Positions 14,095 to 22,356 of a stretch of DNA of 28,364 bases are shown here, one piece after another. This DNA is from a virus, in IMG/VR virus record IMGVR_UViG_3300030328_001715, positions 1 through 28,364 of that record. One strand, written 5' to 3'. The notes under the pieces are model-generated. The model was not told the DNA's origin. It saw nothing but the letters and a program-made list of their open reading frames with translations, and ran no database searches. A program made the translations under genes and the position numbers. The number at the start of each line of letters is the position of its first letter. Position 1 is the first letter of the stretch.

Positions 14095-14692
14095 AAATAG
14101 TATGTTTATACATGTCCCTAAAACTGGGGGACGATGGGTAAAACAGATGTTGTTTAATTATGTAGAGGGAGCTAAAGCTGTTGGTGATGCTGTATATGAT
14201 TCACATAATACACCAATGACTCATAAACAAACCTTTGCCTTTCTTAGACATCCTATGACATTTGTACATAGTTTGTTTCATCATCGTGCACGAAAAAAAT
14301 CAAACACCAGAGGACATCAATGGAACTGGCAAAATGATTTAAGACTAGAACGAGAATGCCAAGCCGAAGAGTATGAAACATTCCTTACTAAAATAGTAGA
14401 GAATAAAAATGTTGTTAAAGATTATTATGATCATTATACAACTAATCATTATCCTGATATTAAGTTTGGGTATATGGAAACATTATGTAATGACTTAATT
14501 ATCATGATAGATGCGTTGGGTGAGAAGTTTGATGAACCATCTATTTACATGCACGGTAAATTAATCGTTGGTGGTCGAGATGCTGGTGGTCCTATAACTG
14601 TGCAAGAGGCAATGATTAAACAAGAATATCTTGATGCGATGTATGAATCTGAAAAAGAATTATTTGAAAGACACGATGTATGGATGCCGTAG
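14078..14692 (+). CDS. Sulfotransferase-family protein
   Basis: About 204 residues. The 5'-phosphosulfate loop is VPKTGG (13-18, FIHVPKTGGRW) at the extreme N-terminus, and the 3'-phosphate site is LRHP (56-59, FAFLRHPMTFVHS). These are the two PAPS-binding signatures of sulfotransferases. It would move sulfate from PAPS to a hydroxyl on a glycan or small molecule. Starts at ATG 14057 or 14102 are also possible; none has a good binding site, so coupling to the FkbM gene is likely. It overlaps the next gene by 13 bases. Confidence 0.8.
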   Translation: MAVELKNSMFIHVPKTGGRWVKQMLFNYVEGAKAVGDAVYDSHNTPMTHKQTFAFLRHPMTFVHSLFHHRARKKSNTRGHQWNWQNDLRLERECQAEEYETFLTKIVENKNVVKDYYDHYTTNHYPDIKFGYMETLCNDLIIMIDALGEKFDEPSIYMHGKLIVGGRDAGGPITVQEAMIKQEYLDAMYESEKELFERHDVWMP

Positions 14693-14880
14693 CTAACTAC
14701 CTTACAGAAAAACTTACGACGACAAGAAACAATCTAGCTGAAACAATTTCAACTGGGTCATCTGAAAATTATGCTGACTATAAATACCAAGTCGGTATTA
14801 TTGAAGGCTTGACGATTGCTCTCGAAGAAATTAAATTAGCAGAGAAAAACTTATATAATGAAGGAGTAGAAGAAGAATGA
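14680..14880 (+). CDS. Small hypothetical phage protein, 66 aa
   Basis: The protein has 66 residues, helical, with NYADYKYQVGIIEGLTIALE in the middle. The pattern of a paired helix ending in a glycine-led segment is common in small proteins beside phage head genes; I recognise it only as a conserved phage type. It starts inside the sulfotransferase gene and its stop overlaps the co-chaperonin start (ATGA), so the two are linked. Function unknown, possibly part of head assembly. Confidence 0.72.
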   Translation: MDAVANYLTEKLTTTRNNLAETISTGSSENYADYKYQVGIIEGLTIALEEIKLAEKNLYNEGVEEE

Positions 14881-15299
14881 AAGCAGCAGGAGTAGCAACA
14901 ACGATTGCAGGTAATGACGATTGGATTACAGATAAAGAGTCAGTTGATCCAAAAGTATTACCACATTTACCTGGTTATCATATTTTAATTAGACCAGTAG
15001 CAATTAGAGAAAAGACTAAAGGAGGTATCTTACTTCCTGATAAATTTAAAGACGATGCTAAATACTTAACAACCCTTGGTCGTGTATTAAAAGTTGGTGA
15101 GTTAGCTTATGCTGATGATACAAAGTTTAAAGGACGAGCATGGTGTAAACCTGGTGACTATGTTGTTTATGGTAAATATCAAGGCGATAAGTTTTTTTAT
15201 AAAGGTATTAGAATGCTGTTGTTGTTTGATGACCAGATACTTATGGTTGTTCCCGACCCAGCTGATCTTGATCCTAACTATTTGGATATAGATAAGTAA
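14877..15299 (+). CDS. Phage GroES-like co-chaperonin (Cpn10)
   Basis: The protein has 140 residues. GYHILIRPV opens the Cpn10 fold; EKTKGGILLPD (45-55) is the mobile loop that binds GroEL; GRVLKVG, KPGDYVVYGKYQGDKF and ILMVV complete it. It should cap host GroEL and help fold the capsid protein, as T4 gp31 does. It is longer than bacterial GroES (about 95) because of N- and C-terminal additions (residues 1-30 and DPADLDPNYLDIDK). The start has GAAGGAG. It lies four genes before the major capsid gene. Confidence 0.88.
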   Translation: MKAAGVATTIAGNDDWITDKESVDPKVLPHLPGYHILIRPVAIREKTKGGILLPDKFKDDAKYLTTLGRVLKVGELAYADDTKFKGRAWCKPGDYVVYGKYQGDKFFYKGIRMLLLFDDQILMVVPDPADLDPNYLDIDK

Positions 15300-15352
15300 T
15301 ACTATATACTTAGCTTATTGACGTAAACGTAACTCGTAACTGCGGAGAAAAT

Positions 15353-16333
15353 ATGAACGAAGAAAACAAAACACAAGACGACGGCTATCAAGAAGTAGAC
15401 GTTTCAAAACCCCAAAAAGAAGAACCAGAAAAAGACTACGAGGTTGAAGAAGAAACTGAACAACCAAAAGTCGAAACTAAAAAAGAAGAACCAACTGAAG
15501 ACTCTAAAGAACCAGAGGAATTAGATGGTATTCATACTGCTGGTGCTGAAAAAAGAATAAGACAACTAATTAAACAACGTAAAGAGAGAGAAGAACAACT
15601 CGAAGCGCAGCAACAACAGATTGCTAATCTTCAATCACAACTTCAAAACTCAACACAAAAAGTACAGGAAACAGAGAAGGCTAGTTTAATTAGTTATGAG
15701 AATCAAACTAAAGACAAGCTTAAACTTGCTGAGGAAGGATATAAGAATGCTTATGACTCAGGTGATAAAGATAAACTGTTAGAGGCACAGAAAGCAATTG
15801 CTGATGCAACTACAGAACTTAGAATGGTTGAAGCCAAAAGATTTTATATAGAAGATCAAGCTAAGAAAAATGAGCCTGAACAAGTGGATAGTGGAGATAA
15901 AGAAACTCCTAGAGAAACTCAACAGAAACCTCAACAACCTCCTAAACTACATAAGTTTGCAAGAGAGTGGATATCTGATAACAGTGAGTGGTATAATAAA
16001 GATAGAATTACCACACAGGCTGCTCATGTAATTAATGAAGATTTATTACAAGAGGGCTTTGATCCAGAGAGTGAAGAGTTCTATACTGAGATAAGTAAAA
16101 GGCTAAAGAAAGAAATGCCTCATAAGTTTGGTCAGCAGGAAGAACCAACAAATAAACCTGCTCAAGTGGTGGCTGGAAAGTCACGTACTTCGGCCTCATC
16201 AAAAGGTAAGATAAGACTATCTCAAGAAGATGTCCGTCTTGCCAAAAAGATGGGAGTACCACTTGATGTGTATGCTAGAGAAAAAGCCAAGGTCGAGAAG
16301 GCCGGTGATGATTACACTACTGTAAATGTATAA
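15353..16333 (+). CDS. Head scaffold protein
   Basis: The protein has 326 residues, very rich in Glu, Lys and Gln. Residues 1-60 are acidic and disordered (DYEVEEETEQPKVETKKEEP). HTAGAEKRIRQLIKQRKERE leads into a long coiled coil to about residue 165, then a proline/glutamine linker and a C-terminal helical capsid-binding part (IRLSQEDVRLAKKMGVPLDV). This matches scaffolds of related phages. Position before the capsid gene agrees. The start has GCGGAGAAAAT upstream. It would be removed or cleaved before the head fills. Confidence 0.8.
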   Translation: MNEENKTQDDGYQEVDVSKPQKEEPEKDYEVEEETEQPKVETKKEEPTEDSKEPEELDGIHTAGAEKRIRQLIKQRKEREEQLEAQQQQIANLQSQLQNSTQKVQETEKASLISYENQTKDKLKLAEEGYKNAYDSGDKDKLLEAQKAIADATTELRMVEAKRFYIEDQAKKNEPEQVDSGDKETPRETQQKPQQPPKLHKFAREWISDNSEWYNKDRITTQAAHVINEDLLQEGFDPESEEFYTEISKRLKKEMPHKFGQQEEPTNKPAQVVAGKSRTSASSKGKIRLSQEDVRLAKKMGVPLDVYAREKAKVEKAGDDYTTVNV

Positions 16334-16357
16334 CGTGGATGAAAGGTAATAATTGAT

Positions 16358-16858
16358 ATGACTACAACAAAAACAAACAATGACGTAAAAGTGTCTCGTT
16401 CGACACAAACTACAGCTCGTAAACAACGAGGTGTATATGAAAGACAGAATTGGTTAAAGATACCTGAAGAGGTTGCAGACCGTTTCCGTGAAAAAGGACT
16501 TGTTCTTAGATGGATACGTGTTTCTCTGAAGGGACAATATGATGATCAAAATGTTCAAACGAAACAGTATGAAGGTTGGGATTTTGTCAAACCTGAAGAT
16601 GTTCCGGAAATGAGCGCTGGTTTCCAAAACCAAGCTGCTGGTAGTCTAGGTAATTTAGTTATACGTGGTGATGTAGCTTTAGCTGCTAATACTATTGAAA
16701 GTAACGATGGTTATAAACAACACGTAGATGATTTTACCCAGTCACAAACTGATGCTATCAACAGACAGCTTATGAGCAAAAACGATCCTCGTATGCCAAT
16801 CTCTAATAACAGTCGATCAAAAGTTACCACAGGAAGACCAACACACTTTAATAAATAA
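16358..16858 (+). CDS. Putative head-associated structural protein, 166 aa
   Basis: The protein has 166 residues. A basic, Thr-rich N-terminus (KVSRSTQTTARKQRGVYERQ) is followed by LVLRWIRVSLKGQYDDQNV and GWDFVKPEDVP, and the C-terminus is polar and disordered. Proteins of this type lie between scaffold and capsid genes in marine phages (memory). The start follows GAAAGGTAA. Function unknown; a role in the head is inferred from position. Confidence 0.7.
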   Translation: MTTTKTNNDVKVSRSTQTTARKQRGVYERQNWLKIPEEVADRFREKGLVLRWIRVSLKGQYDDQNVQTKQYEGWDFVKPEDVPEMSAGFQNQAAGSLGNLVIRGDVALAANTIESNDGYKQHVDDFTQSQTDAINRQLMSKNDPRMPISNNSRSKVTTGRPTHFNK

Positions 16859-16859
16859 A

Positions 16860-16890
16860 AGTGTTTGGTTATATAAACAACACTAACTTT
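16860..16890 (+). other. Small hairpin between head genes
   Basis: AGTGTT (16860-16865) pairs with AACACT (16879-16884), with GTT/AAC inside the loop extending it, and CTTTT follows shortly. It could weaken transcription or stabilise the downstream message, which begins 20 bases later with a strong AAGGAGGT site. It is too weak to be called a full terminator. Confidence 0.35.
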
Positions 16891-16904
16891 TGAAGGAGGT
16901 TAAG

Positions 16905-17495
16905 ATGGCAACATCTAAAAATCTGAATGGACTTCAGCCTTCTAGAATGCGTGGTGGTGGATACAATACGAGTGGTATGAATGAGTACGTTATTACTAAT
17001 GGTAATGACGAAAACATTTTCCAAGGCGATTTAGTAAAAATTGTCAACGGTACTATTCATAAAGTATCAGCTACTGGCAATCTACAAGCTGGAGTTTTTA
17101 TGGGTGTTAACTGGACAGATCCTGTTACTAAGCAACCTACGTTTAGTAACTATTTTCCAGCAGACACTTCATCATCAACTGGTAATCCAAAAGCTTTAGT
17201 TCTTGATGACCCTAATGCTACATATATAGTACAAGCGGATGCGACTGTCGCAGACACTCAAGTCGGTTTGAACTTTGATGTAACTTTAGGTTCTGGTTCA
17301 ACTATCACAGGTATCTCTGGTTTCGGCATGAAAGGCGGAGCAGGAGATGAGGCTGCAAAAGCATTAAGAGTGCTTAGAAGGTCTACACTACCTGGTGAAG
17401 CTGCAACCGATCGATTTCCAAAGTTCGAGGTTAAACTTAACTTACATAGAGATGACTACGGTAAAGGGTCAGTCGTTTCTATAACTGACATATAG
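16905..17495 (+). CDS. Putative capsid decoration/stabilising protein
   Basis: The protein has 196 residues. After a Gly/Arg-rich start (LNGLQPSRMRGGGYNTSGMN), the protein reads as beta-strands (ENIFQGDLVKIVNGTIHKVS, AGVFMGVNW) with an ending of SVVSITDI. The position just before the capsid gene and strong ribosome binding site (AAGGAGGT, 16893-16900) suit a highly made head protein such as a decoration protein. A TTG at 16890 is in frame but overlaps the binding site, so ATG 16905 is chosen. Confidence 0.72.
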   Translation: MATSKNLNGLQPSRMRGGGYNTSGMNEYVITNGNDENIFQGDLVKIVNGTIHKVSATGNLQAGVFMGVNWTDPVTKQPTFSNYFPADTSSSTGNPKALVLDDPNATYIVQADATVADTQVGLNFDVTLGSGSTITGISGFGMKGGAGDEAAKALRVLRRSTLPGEAATDRFPKFEVKLNLHRDDYGKGSVVSITDI

Positions 17496-17507
17496 GAGGG
17501 AAATATT

Positions 17508-18470
17508 ATGGCTATAAATAGAGGTAATATCGCAAAACAGCTCCTTCCTGGATTAAACGCAGTCTTTGGATTGGAGTATGGCTCAATAGAGGACGAACAC
17601 GCACCTTTATTTGAGATTGAAAACTCGGACAGAGCTTTTGAAGAAGAAGTTCTATTCACTGGTTTCGGTGAAGCACCAACTAAATCAGAAGGTGCAGCTG
17701 TACAGTATGATTCTGCAACAGAATCTTACACCAGCCGTTATTCACATGACACTGTAGCTCTTGCTTTCGCAGTAACTGAGGAAGCTATGGAGGACAACTT
17801 GTATGACACATTTGCAAAAATTCGTGCAAGAGGTCTGGCTAGAGCTATGTCAACTACTAAGCAGGTTAAAGCTGCTAATGTGTTTAACAATGGTTTCAGC
17901 ACATCGTTCCCTGGTGGAGATGGACAAGCATTCTTCTCGAACTCTCACCCAGTAGTGGGTGGTACTCAAGACAACTTACTAGCGGCTTCAGATCTTTCTG
18001 AAACAACACTAGAAACTGCCTTGATTGCTGTTCAAAACACTAAGGATGATAGAAATATCTTAATTGGATCACGTGCAAGATCATTGCACATTCCACCTGA
18101 CTTACAATTTACTGCTGAGAAAATCTTAGCTAGTACATTGTCAACTACACCTATTCACTATGGTTTCGCATCTAACGGATCGGGACCAACAAATAAAGAT
18201 GGTGTAACTAATGTCAATGATATTAATGCCATCCGTTCAATGAGTATGCTTCCTGGTGGGTATTTTGTGAACCACAGATTCACAGATGCTAACGCATACT
18301 TCATTAAAACAGATGTTCCTAATGGAGCTAAAATGTTCGTAAGAGCACCTTTGGCTACAAAGATGGAACCAGACTTTGATACTGGTAACTTGAGATTTAA
18401 AGCTAGAGAAAGATATAGCTTTGGTTTCAGTGACTGGAGATCTTACTATGGTTCTGCGGGATCGTCCTAG
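17508..18470 (+). CDS. Major capsid protein (Mu gpT-like, HK97 fold)
   Basis: The protein has 320 residues. Family features: LLPGLNAVFGLEY near the start, LFEIENSDRAFEEEVLFTGF, EGAAVQYDSATESYTSRYSH, ALAFAVTEEAMEDNLYD, ARSLHIPPDLQFTAEKIL and a C-terminal LRFKARERYSFGFSDWR. This is the gpT-like capsid group with the HK97 fold. The start has TAGGAGGGAAATATT, one of the best binding sites in the window. A terminator-like hairpin follows. No cleavable pro-peptide is evident. Confidence 0.92.
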   Translation: MAINRGNIAKQLLPGLNAVFGLEYGSIEDEHAPLFEIENSDRAFEEEVLFTGFGEAPTKSEGAAVQYDSATESYTSRYSHDTVALAFAVTEEAMEDNLYDTFAKIRARGLARAMSTTKQVKAANVFNNGFSTSFPGGDGQAFFSNSHPVVGGTQDNLLAASDLSETTLETALIAVQNTKDDRNILIGSRARSLHIPPDLQFTAEKILASTLSTTPIHYGFASNGSGPTNKDGVTNVNDINAIRSMSMLPGGYFVNHRFTDANAYFIKTDVPNGAKMFVRAPLATKMEPDFDTGNLRFKARERYSFGFSDWRSYYGSAGSS

Positions 18471-18485
18471 GATATAAATGATAAT

Positions 18486-18517
18486 GGGGGTCAGTAATGG
18501 CCCCTGTTATTTATTGT
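18486..18517 (+). terminator. Terminator-like hairpin after the capsid gene
   Basis: GGGG (18486-18489) pairs with CCCC (18501-18504); after one bulged G, TCA pairs with TGG/TGA-like bases around a GTAA tetraloop (GNRA type). A U-rich but broken run (TGTTATTTATTGTT) follows. It probably ends or weakens transcription after the capsid gene and protects the capsid message; some read-through must reach the next genes. Confidence 0.55.
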
Positions 18518-18536
18518 TAAATATAAGGAATTAAAT

Positions 18537-18818
18537 ATGGCAACAAATATAAAAGCAATATTCGCAACATCTACATCTACGATAGATTCAATTCCGGGTA
18601 GACTTAGAGGATATAGCCTAGTAAATGGTATGGCTTCAGCAACTGACATCGTATTAAGAGATGGTGGTGCAGCTGGTTCAATTATTATGAAACAAAGACT
18701 AATAGCCGGAGGTTCATCTGATCAGTATATTGAAGATGCGGGTATTCGTTATGAAACAAATCTGCATGTTACTATGAATGCAGGAGTTAGTGTAGCTGGT
18801 ACATTTTTTGTAGGATAG
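18537..18818 (+). CDS. Small structural-type protein, 93 aa
   Basis: The protein has 93 residues of alternating strands (IPGRLRGYSLVNGMAS, TDIVLRDGGAAGSIIMKQRL, YETNLHVTMNAGVSVAGTFF). It looks like a small all-beta virion protein. It follows the capsid gene after a terminator-like hairpin and has AAGGA upstream. Similar short beta proteins are usual behind capsid genes in marine phages. Head decoration or fibre role is inferred. Confidence 0.7.
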   Translation: MATNIKAIFATSTSTIDSIPGRLRGYSLVNGMASATDIVLRDGGAAGSIIMKQRLIAGGSSDQYIEDAGIRYETNLHVTMNAGVSVAGTFFVG

Positions 18819-18821
18819 AAC

Positions 18822-19124
18822 ATGGCCGTTCGTAAAAAGAAAAAGGGCATGGGTATAAAGTCCAGTGTTAAGTCTGGTAACTTTAGACCAACTAAACAAG
18901 GCGCAGGTATGTCGGCTAAAGGTGTAGCTGCTTATCGTCGTGCTAATCCTGGATCTAAATTAAAAACTGCTGTTACTGGTAACGTTGCAAAGGGTAGTAA
19001 AGCTGCGAAAAGAAGAAAGTCATTTTGTGCACGATCTGCGGGTCAAGCCAAGATGCATAATGTTAACTGTCGAAAGACACCTAATAAAAGAATCTGTCAA
19101 GCAAGGAGGAGATGGAAATGTTAG
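18822..19124 (+). CDS. Basic phage protein resembling DUF6321
   Basis: The protein has 100 residues, about 30% Lys and Arg. The block AKGVAAYRRANPGSKLKTAV, then KAAKRRKSFCARSAGQAKM and four cysteines toward the end match a small conserved phage family (DUF6321, from memory). The charge implies nucleic-acid binding; a packaged or virion-associated protein is possible. Four cysteines (SFC, VNC, RIC, WKC) could bind zinc. The stop overlaps the start of the next small gene by seven bases. Confidence 0.75.
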   Translation: MAVRKKKKGMGIKSSVKSGNFRPTKQGAGMSAKGVAAYRRANPGSKLKTAVTGNVAKGSKAAKRRKSFCARSAGQAKMHNVNCRKTPNKRICQARRRWKC

Positions 19125-19237
19125 ATATGAATATGATTTGGATGAAGATCAAAGAAAAACTTAAATGTTCTGAATGTAAAAAACATTGGTATATAGCTGC
19201 AATAGTTGGTTTACTATTGTGGTGTTGGATATTCTAA
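19118..19237 (+). CDS. Small single-pass membrane protein, 39 aa
   Basis: The ATG at 19118 has AAGGAGGAG upstream and opens 39 codons, ending TAA at 19235-19237. An amphipathic helix (MIWMKIKEKLKCSECKKHW) with a CxxC pair is followed by one membrane segment (YIAAIVGLLLWCWIF) at the C-terminus. It overlaps the previous stop. The next gene is also a small membrane protein with a coiled coil, so the two may make a lysis or membrane unit. The role is inferred only. Confidence 0.65.
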   Translation: MLDMNMIWMKIKEKLKCSECKKHWYIAAIVGLLLWCWIF

Positions 19238-19240
19238 ACC

Positions 19241-19462
19241 ATGGTCGATAAAGATTTAACAGATCTTAAACTTGAATTAACACGTCATATTGAACGTGAA
19301 GCTCAGTTACGTGAAGATGTATCTGAACTTAAAGAAGATATGGGTTGTGTTAAGAAATCTATCTTTCAAGTTAAATGGTTAGTCATAGGGGCTGTGTGTG
19401 CCACAGTTGTTATGCAATCAGGAGCAACATCAGTTATTGCAAAGATACTTATAGGTATTTAA
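19241..19462 (+). CDS. Holin-like small membrane protein with coiled coil (XhlA-like)
   Basis: The protein has 73 residues. Residues 1-44 form a charged coiled coil (LKLELTRHIEREAQLREDVS, ELKEDMGCVKKSIFQ); residues 45-73 are one hydrophobic membrane segment (VKWLVIGAVCATVVM) with a short tail. This is the build of haemolysin XhlA-like and some holin-associated proteins. It would sit in the inner membrane, cytoplasmic side coiled. No clear endolysin gene lies beside it; the only lysozyme fold seen is the portal tail. Confidence 0.6.
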   Translation: MVDKDLTDLKLELTRHIEREAQLREDVSELKEDMGCVKKSIFQVKWLVIGAVCATVVMQSGATSVIAKILIGI

Positions 19463-19463
19463 T

Positions 19464-22151
19464 ATGGTTAAAAAGAATTTAGGCATAGATGGTCCTATTT
19501 ATGTAGCTCCGGATGTTAATGTCTATGCGGAAAAACCAAAAGAACCAGAAACAAACACTGGTATTATGGGCTTGGTTAGAGCTATTGGTCGAGATTTAAT
19601 TGGAGCTGATCCTGACAAGTACATGTATTCTGAAGGTTTGTCTTTAGCACCTATAAAAAAAGACATAGAAACTGGAAAAATACAACCATCTTTCCCAGGG
19701 ATTTTTAGAAGTGCTGCTCAAGAAGTTAAGAGAGTTGGAGCATTCCCTGGTAAAGCTGTGAGGGGAGAAGAAGTATCACCACAAGAAGCTACCGATTTTG
19801 CTTTGACTTTTACGGGAGCAAGTGTTCTGGCACCGAAACCATCAGGTGTCGTAACAACTATGGGGATAGGTAAAGCACCACAACCACAAAAGATAAAACC
19901 TGAAAAAACAAAATTCGGAACATATTCAAAGTTAGAAGAAAGTATTTTAAACTTACCACAAGATAAGTATCAAGCTAAAGATGTTCTTAGTAAATTACAA
20001 AAGACAGAAGGAGTTAAAGAAGACGAATTAAAATGGACAGGTATTGGAAATTTATTAGAGGGAAAAGATAAAGTTACAAAACAAGAATTAGTTGATCACA
20101 TACAACAGAATAGAGTAAATATAGCCGAGATGCCATTAGGTGTCATGGATAGATCAATTCAAAACCCAGGACTTTTTAGTGTGGCACGTGTGTCTACTAA
20201 TCTTGAAAAAAGAAAAGAATCGTCGTTAAGTAAAGAATTAAAAGAACTCGATGTGGCGAGAACTCAAGCTAGGATAGATGCGAAAATACAAAAAGGAGAC
20301 ACTAGTCCTTTTACTAAATCTTCAATTTACCGGTCTAAAATAGATCGACTTATTAATTCCATAGCCCTTAAACAAAGAGAGCTAGAAGATCTTAGAAAAA
20401 GCCAAGTTTATAATGGAAGTGTTATTGGCGAAAGATCTGAAAAAGGTTTAGTTAATACGATGAATGAAATAGAAAAATCTGTAGATGAACTTATTAAACC
20501 ACAAGTTTTAAGAGACACAATAGATGAGGGTAAAGGTTTTGAATTTGCATTAGAAGCAGCAGCAGGGAAAGAAAACCCGATTGCATCAATATCACCTACT
20601 GCGGGTATTCGAAATCAAAATAGTATAAAAAAAGATACTTATTGGGCTGTAGGTTCTCCTGACTATGGTTATAAAATAATGCGGAATAATGAATTAGCTT
20701 TTGATGCAAATAAAGGTGTAACATCTGATGCTTTTAAAAAAGACTTTGATAGAGTATTTGGAGAGAAATTAGCTAGTGACGGCTTTCCTTTAATGGAAGT
20801 TTCTTCATTAAATAATAAATATTTAAAACTTGATGAGCCACGAATGCAAACAGTTATTAATAATTTAAACGGTAAAGCTAATATGGTTGGTAAGGTTCAA
20901 TATCCACAATATACTTTACCTCCTCAAAAAATTGAAAAAGAAAATCCTTTTGGACGTAAATATATGGCCGATATAATGATTAAAGATCCAGAAGCAAATT
21001 ATAGAGAAATTCCTGTAGGCTTTGATGATGTAACATTAGCGAGAGTACAACAAAAACAACGTGAACTTGGTGAAGGGGTTGGTAAGTTAGAAACGGAATC
21101 GATACAAGGACAAACACGTGGACACTACGGAATGAATGAAATTGGTTTTTATAATGTTCAAGATAGAAACTTACCGGGCTTTGGTAAAACATTTTCAGTG
21201 GAACATTTACAATCAGACTATGGTGCTGCCAAAGGAAAATTAAAACAAGCTGCTAAAAGACTTTACCTTAATAACGAAGATGTACGTCTTGCTACAAAAC
21301 CGAGGTATACTCTCGAACAAAAAAGAAAATTAGTACCTAAAGAAATGCAAAAACCAGATGGGAGCTGGGGAGCTTTTTACATAGCCACTCCTTATGATTA
21401 TCTCAAACAAGCCGCAGATGGTAATCATTTTGATTTTTTAAGAAGCCAAGATTATTATGAAACAGTTATTCCCCCTTTAGATGAAATTTTAAAAGTTTTA
21501 AATCCCCTACAAAAAAGAAGATATGAAGCAATGGTACAAAGACTAGATGATACGTTAGATAAAGTTGATTTTGCATCAGCTAAAAAAGGTAAGGTAGTAG
21601 GGGCTGATAGAATTAAACAATATGATGAGGGCCTTATTACAGCGGGTGAAGCAATGGAAGTGCTAGTACCATCAGCACCTATTACAACCAAAGAACCTGA
21701 CGTTATAAAATTAATGATACGTACTGCGCTACAACGAGCAGCCAGAGAGGACTATGATGCTATAAGTTTTCCATCAGGAGAAGTTATAAGCACAATGCAG
21801 GCTATCAATCCCGGGCAAAAAGGAATAACTATTTATGATAAATTTTTACCAAAAGAAATTAATAAAATTATGAAAAAGATTGGTGGTAAAAAATATGACG
21901 ACGATAACTATTTTACTAAAAAAGAATTTTATTCTAGTGACAAAGATCCAACTAGCCCCGATATGCCCAGTCAAAGACGAGGACAAGTAATTGATACTGA
22001 TATGTTACCAGAAGATAATTTTTTAAGAGTAATACCGTTATCAAAAGAAATTAAAAAGAAATTATTAGAGGCGGGGGCTGAAACATTTAAAGAAGGTGGA
22101 TCAATAATAGCTTCCAATCCCTATGGTAATTATGAACCTCGTGCTATATAA
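19464..22151 (+). CDS. Large polyvalent virion-type protein, 895 aa
   Basis: The protein has 895 residues. Residues about 150-220 carry a helical block (FGTYSKLEESILNLP through VTKQELVDHIQQNRVNI) seen in phage polyvalent proteins. Residues 553-586 (GHYGMNEIGFYNV... FSVEHLQSDYG) and 750-772 (LIRTALQRAAREDYDAISFP) resemble the GHY / EIQSDW / ALRxAxExGYD pattern of a phage-associated enzyme-like domain. The C-terminus is FKEGGSIIASNPYGNYEPRA. Position behind membrane proteins and before neck genes suggests a packaged or injected protein. No catalytic function can be named; no ribosome binding site is seen. Confidence 0.65.
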   Translation: MVKKNLGIDGPIYVAPDVNVYAEKPKEPETNTGIMGLVRAIGRDLIGADPDKYMYSEGLSLAPIKKDIETGKIQPSFPGIFRSAAQEVKRVGAFPGKAVRGEEVSPQEATDFALTFTGASVLAPKPSGVVTTMGIGKAPQPQKIKPEKTKFGTYSKLEESILNLPQDKYQAKDVLSKLQKTEGVKEDELKWTGIGNLLEGKDKVTKQELVDHIQQNRVNIAEMPLGVMDRSIQNPGLFSVARVSTNLEKRKESSLSKELKELDVARTQARIDAKIQKGDTSPFTKSSIYRSKIDRLINSIALKQRELEDLRKSQVYNGSVIGERSEKGLVNTMNEIEKSVDELIKPQVLRDTIDEGKGFEFALEAAAGKENPIASISPTAGIRNQNSIKKDTYWAVGSPDYGYKIMRNNELAFDANKGVTSDAFKKDFDRVFGEKLASDGFPLMEVSSLNNKYLKLDEPRMQTVINNLNGKANMVGKVQYPQYTLPPQKIEKENPFGRKYMADIMIKDPEANYREIPVGFDDVTLARVQQKQRELGEGVGKLETESIQGQTRGHYGMNEIGFYNVQDRNLPGFGKTFSVEHLQSDYGAAKGKLKQAAKRLYLNNEDVRLATKPRYTLEQKRKLVPKEMQKPDGSWGAFYIATPYDYLKQAADGNHFDFLRSQDYYETVIPPLDEILKVLNPLQKRRYEAMVQRLDDTLDKVDFASAKKGKVVGADRIKQYDEGLITAGEAMEVLVPSAPITTKEPDVIKLMIRTALQRAAREDYDAISFPSGEVISTMQAINPGQKGITIYDKFLPKEINKIMKKIGGKKYDDDNYFTKKEFYSSDKDPTSPDMPSQRRGQVIDTDMLPEDNFLRVIPLSKEIKKKLLEAGAETFKEGGSIIASNPYGNYEPRAI

Positions 22152-22182
22152 TGGGTTATGGTTATAAGTCGTGCTAATATAA

Positions 22183-22356
22183 ATGTACAAATACAAAGAC
22201 CACCGAGTAAGAAAAAGAAACGGAGGAAGTGTGCAAGTAACAAAAAACGTAATAAGGTTTAACAATATGCTTGTTAAGATTCCACAAGACACAAAGAGAG
22301 TGTGGGACTTATCAGAGAATCGATGGGGGTATAGATATGACAAAGCTATGTCCTAA
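22183..22356 (+). CDS. Small basic hypothetical protein, 57 aa
   Basis: A 57-codon frame from ATG 22183 to TAA 22354-22356, beginning MYKYKDHRVRKRNGGSVQVT and continuing to a Trp-rich end (RVWDLSENRWGYRYDKAMS). It fills most of a gap between large genes, and the stop overlaps the next reading frame. No clear ribosome binding site precedes it. Basic and aromatic; function unknown. Confidence 0.55.
   Translation: MYKYKDHRVRKRNGGSVQVTKNVIRFNNMLVKIPQDTKRVWDLSENRWGYRYDKAMS

Noticed and set aside
22151-22177. Eight-codon frame MGYGYKSC after the 895-residue gene
   Set aside because: Too short and without support beyond its TAATG-type overlap.
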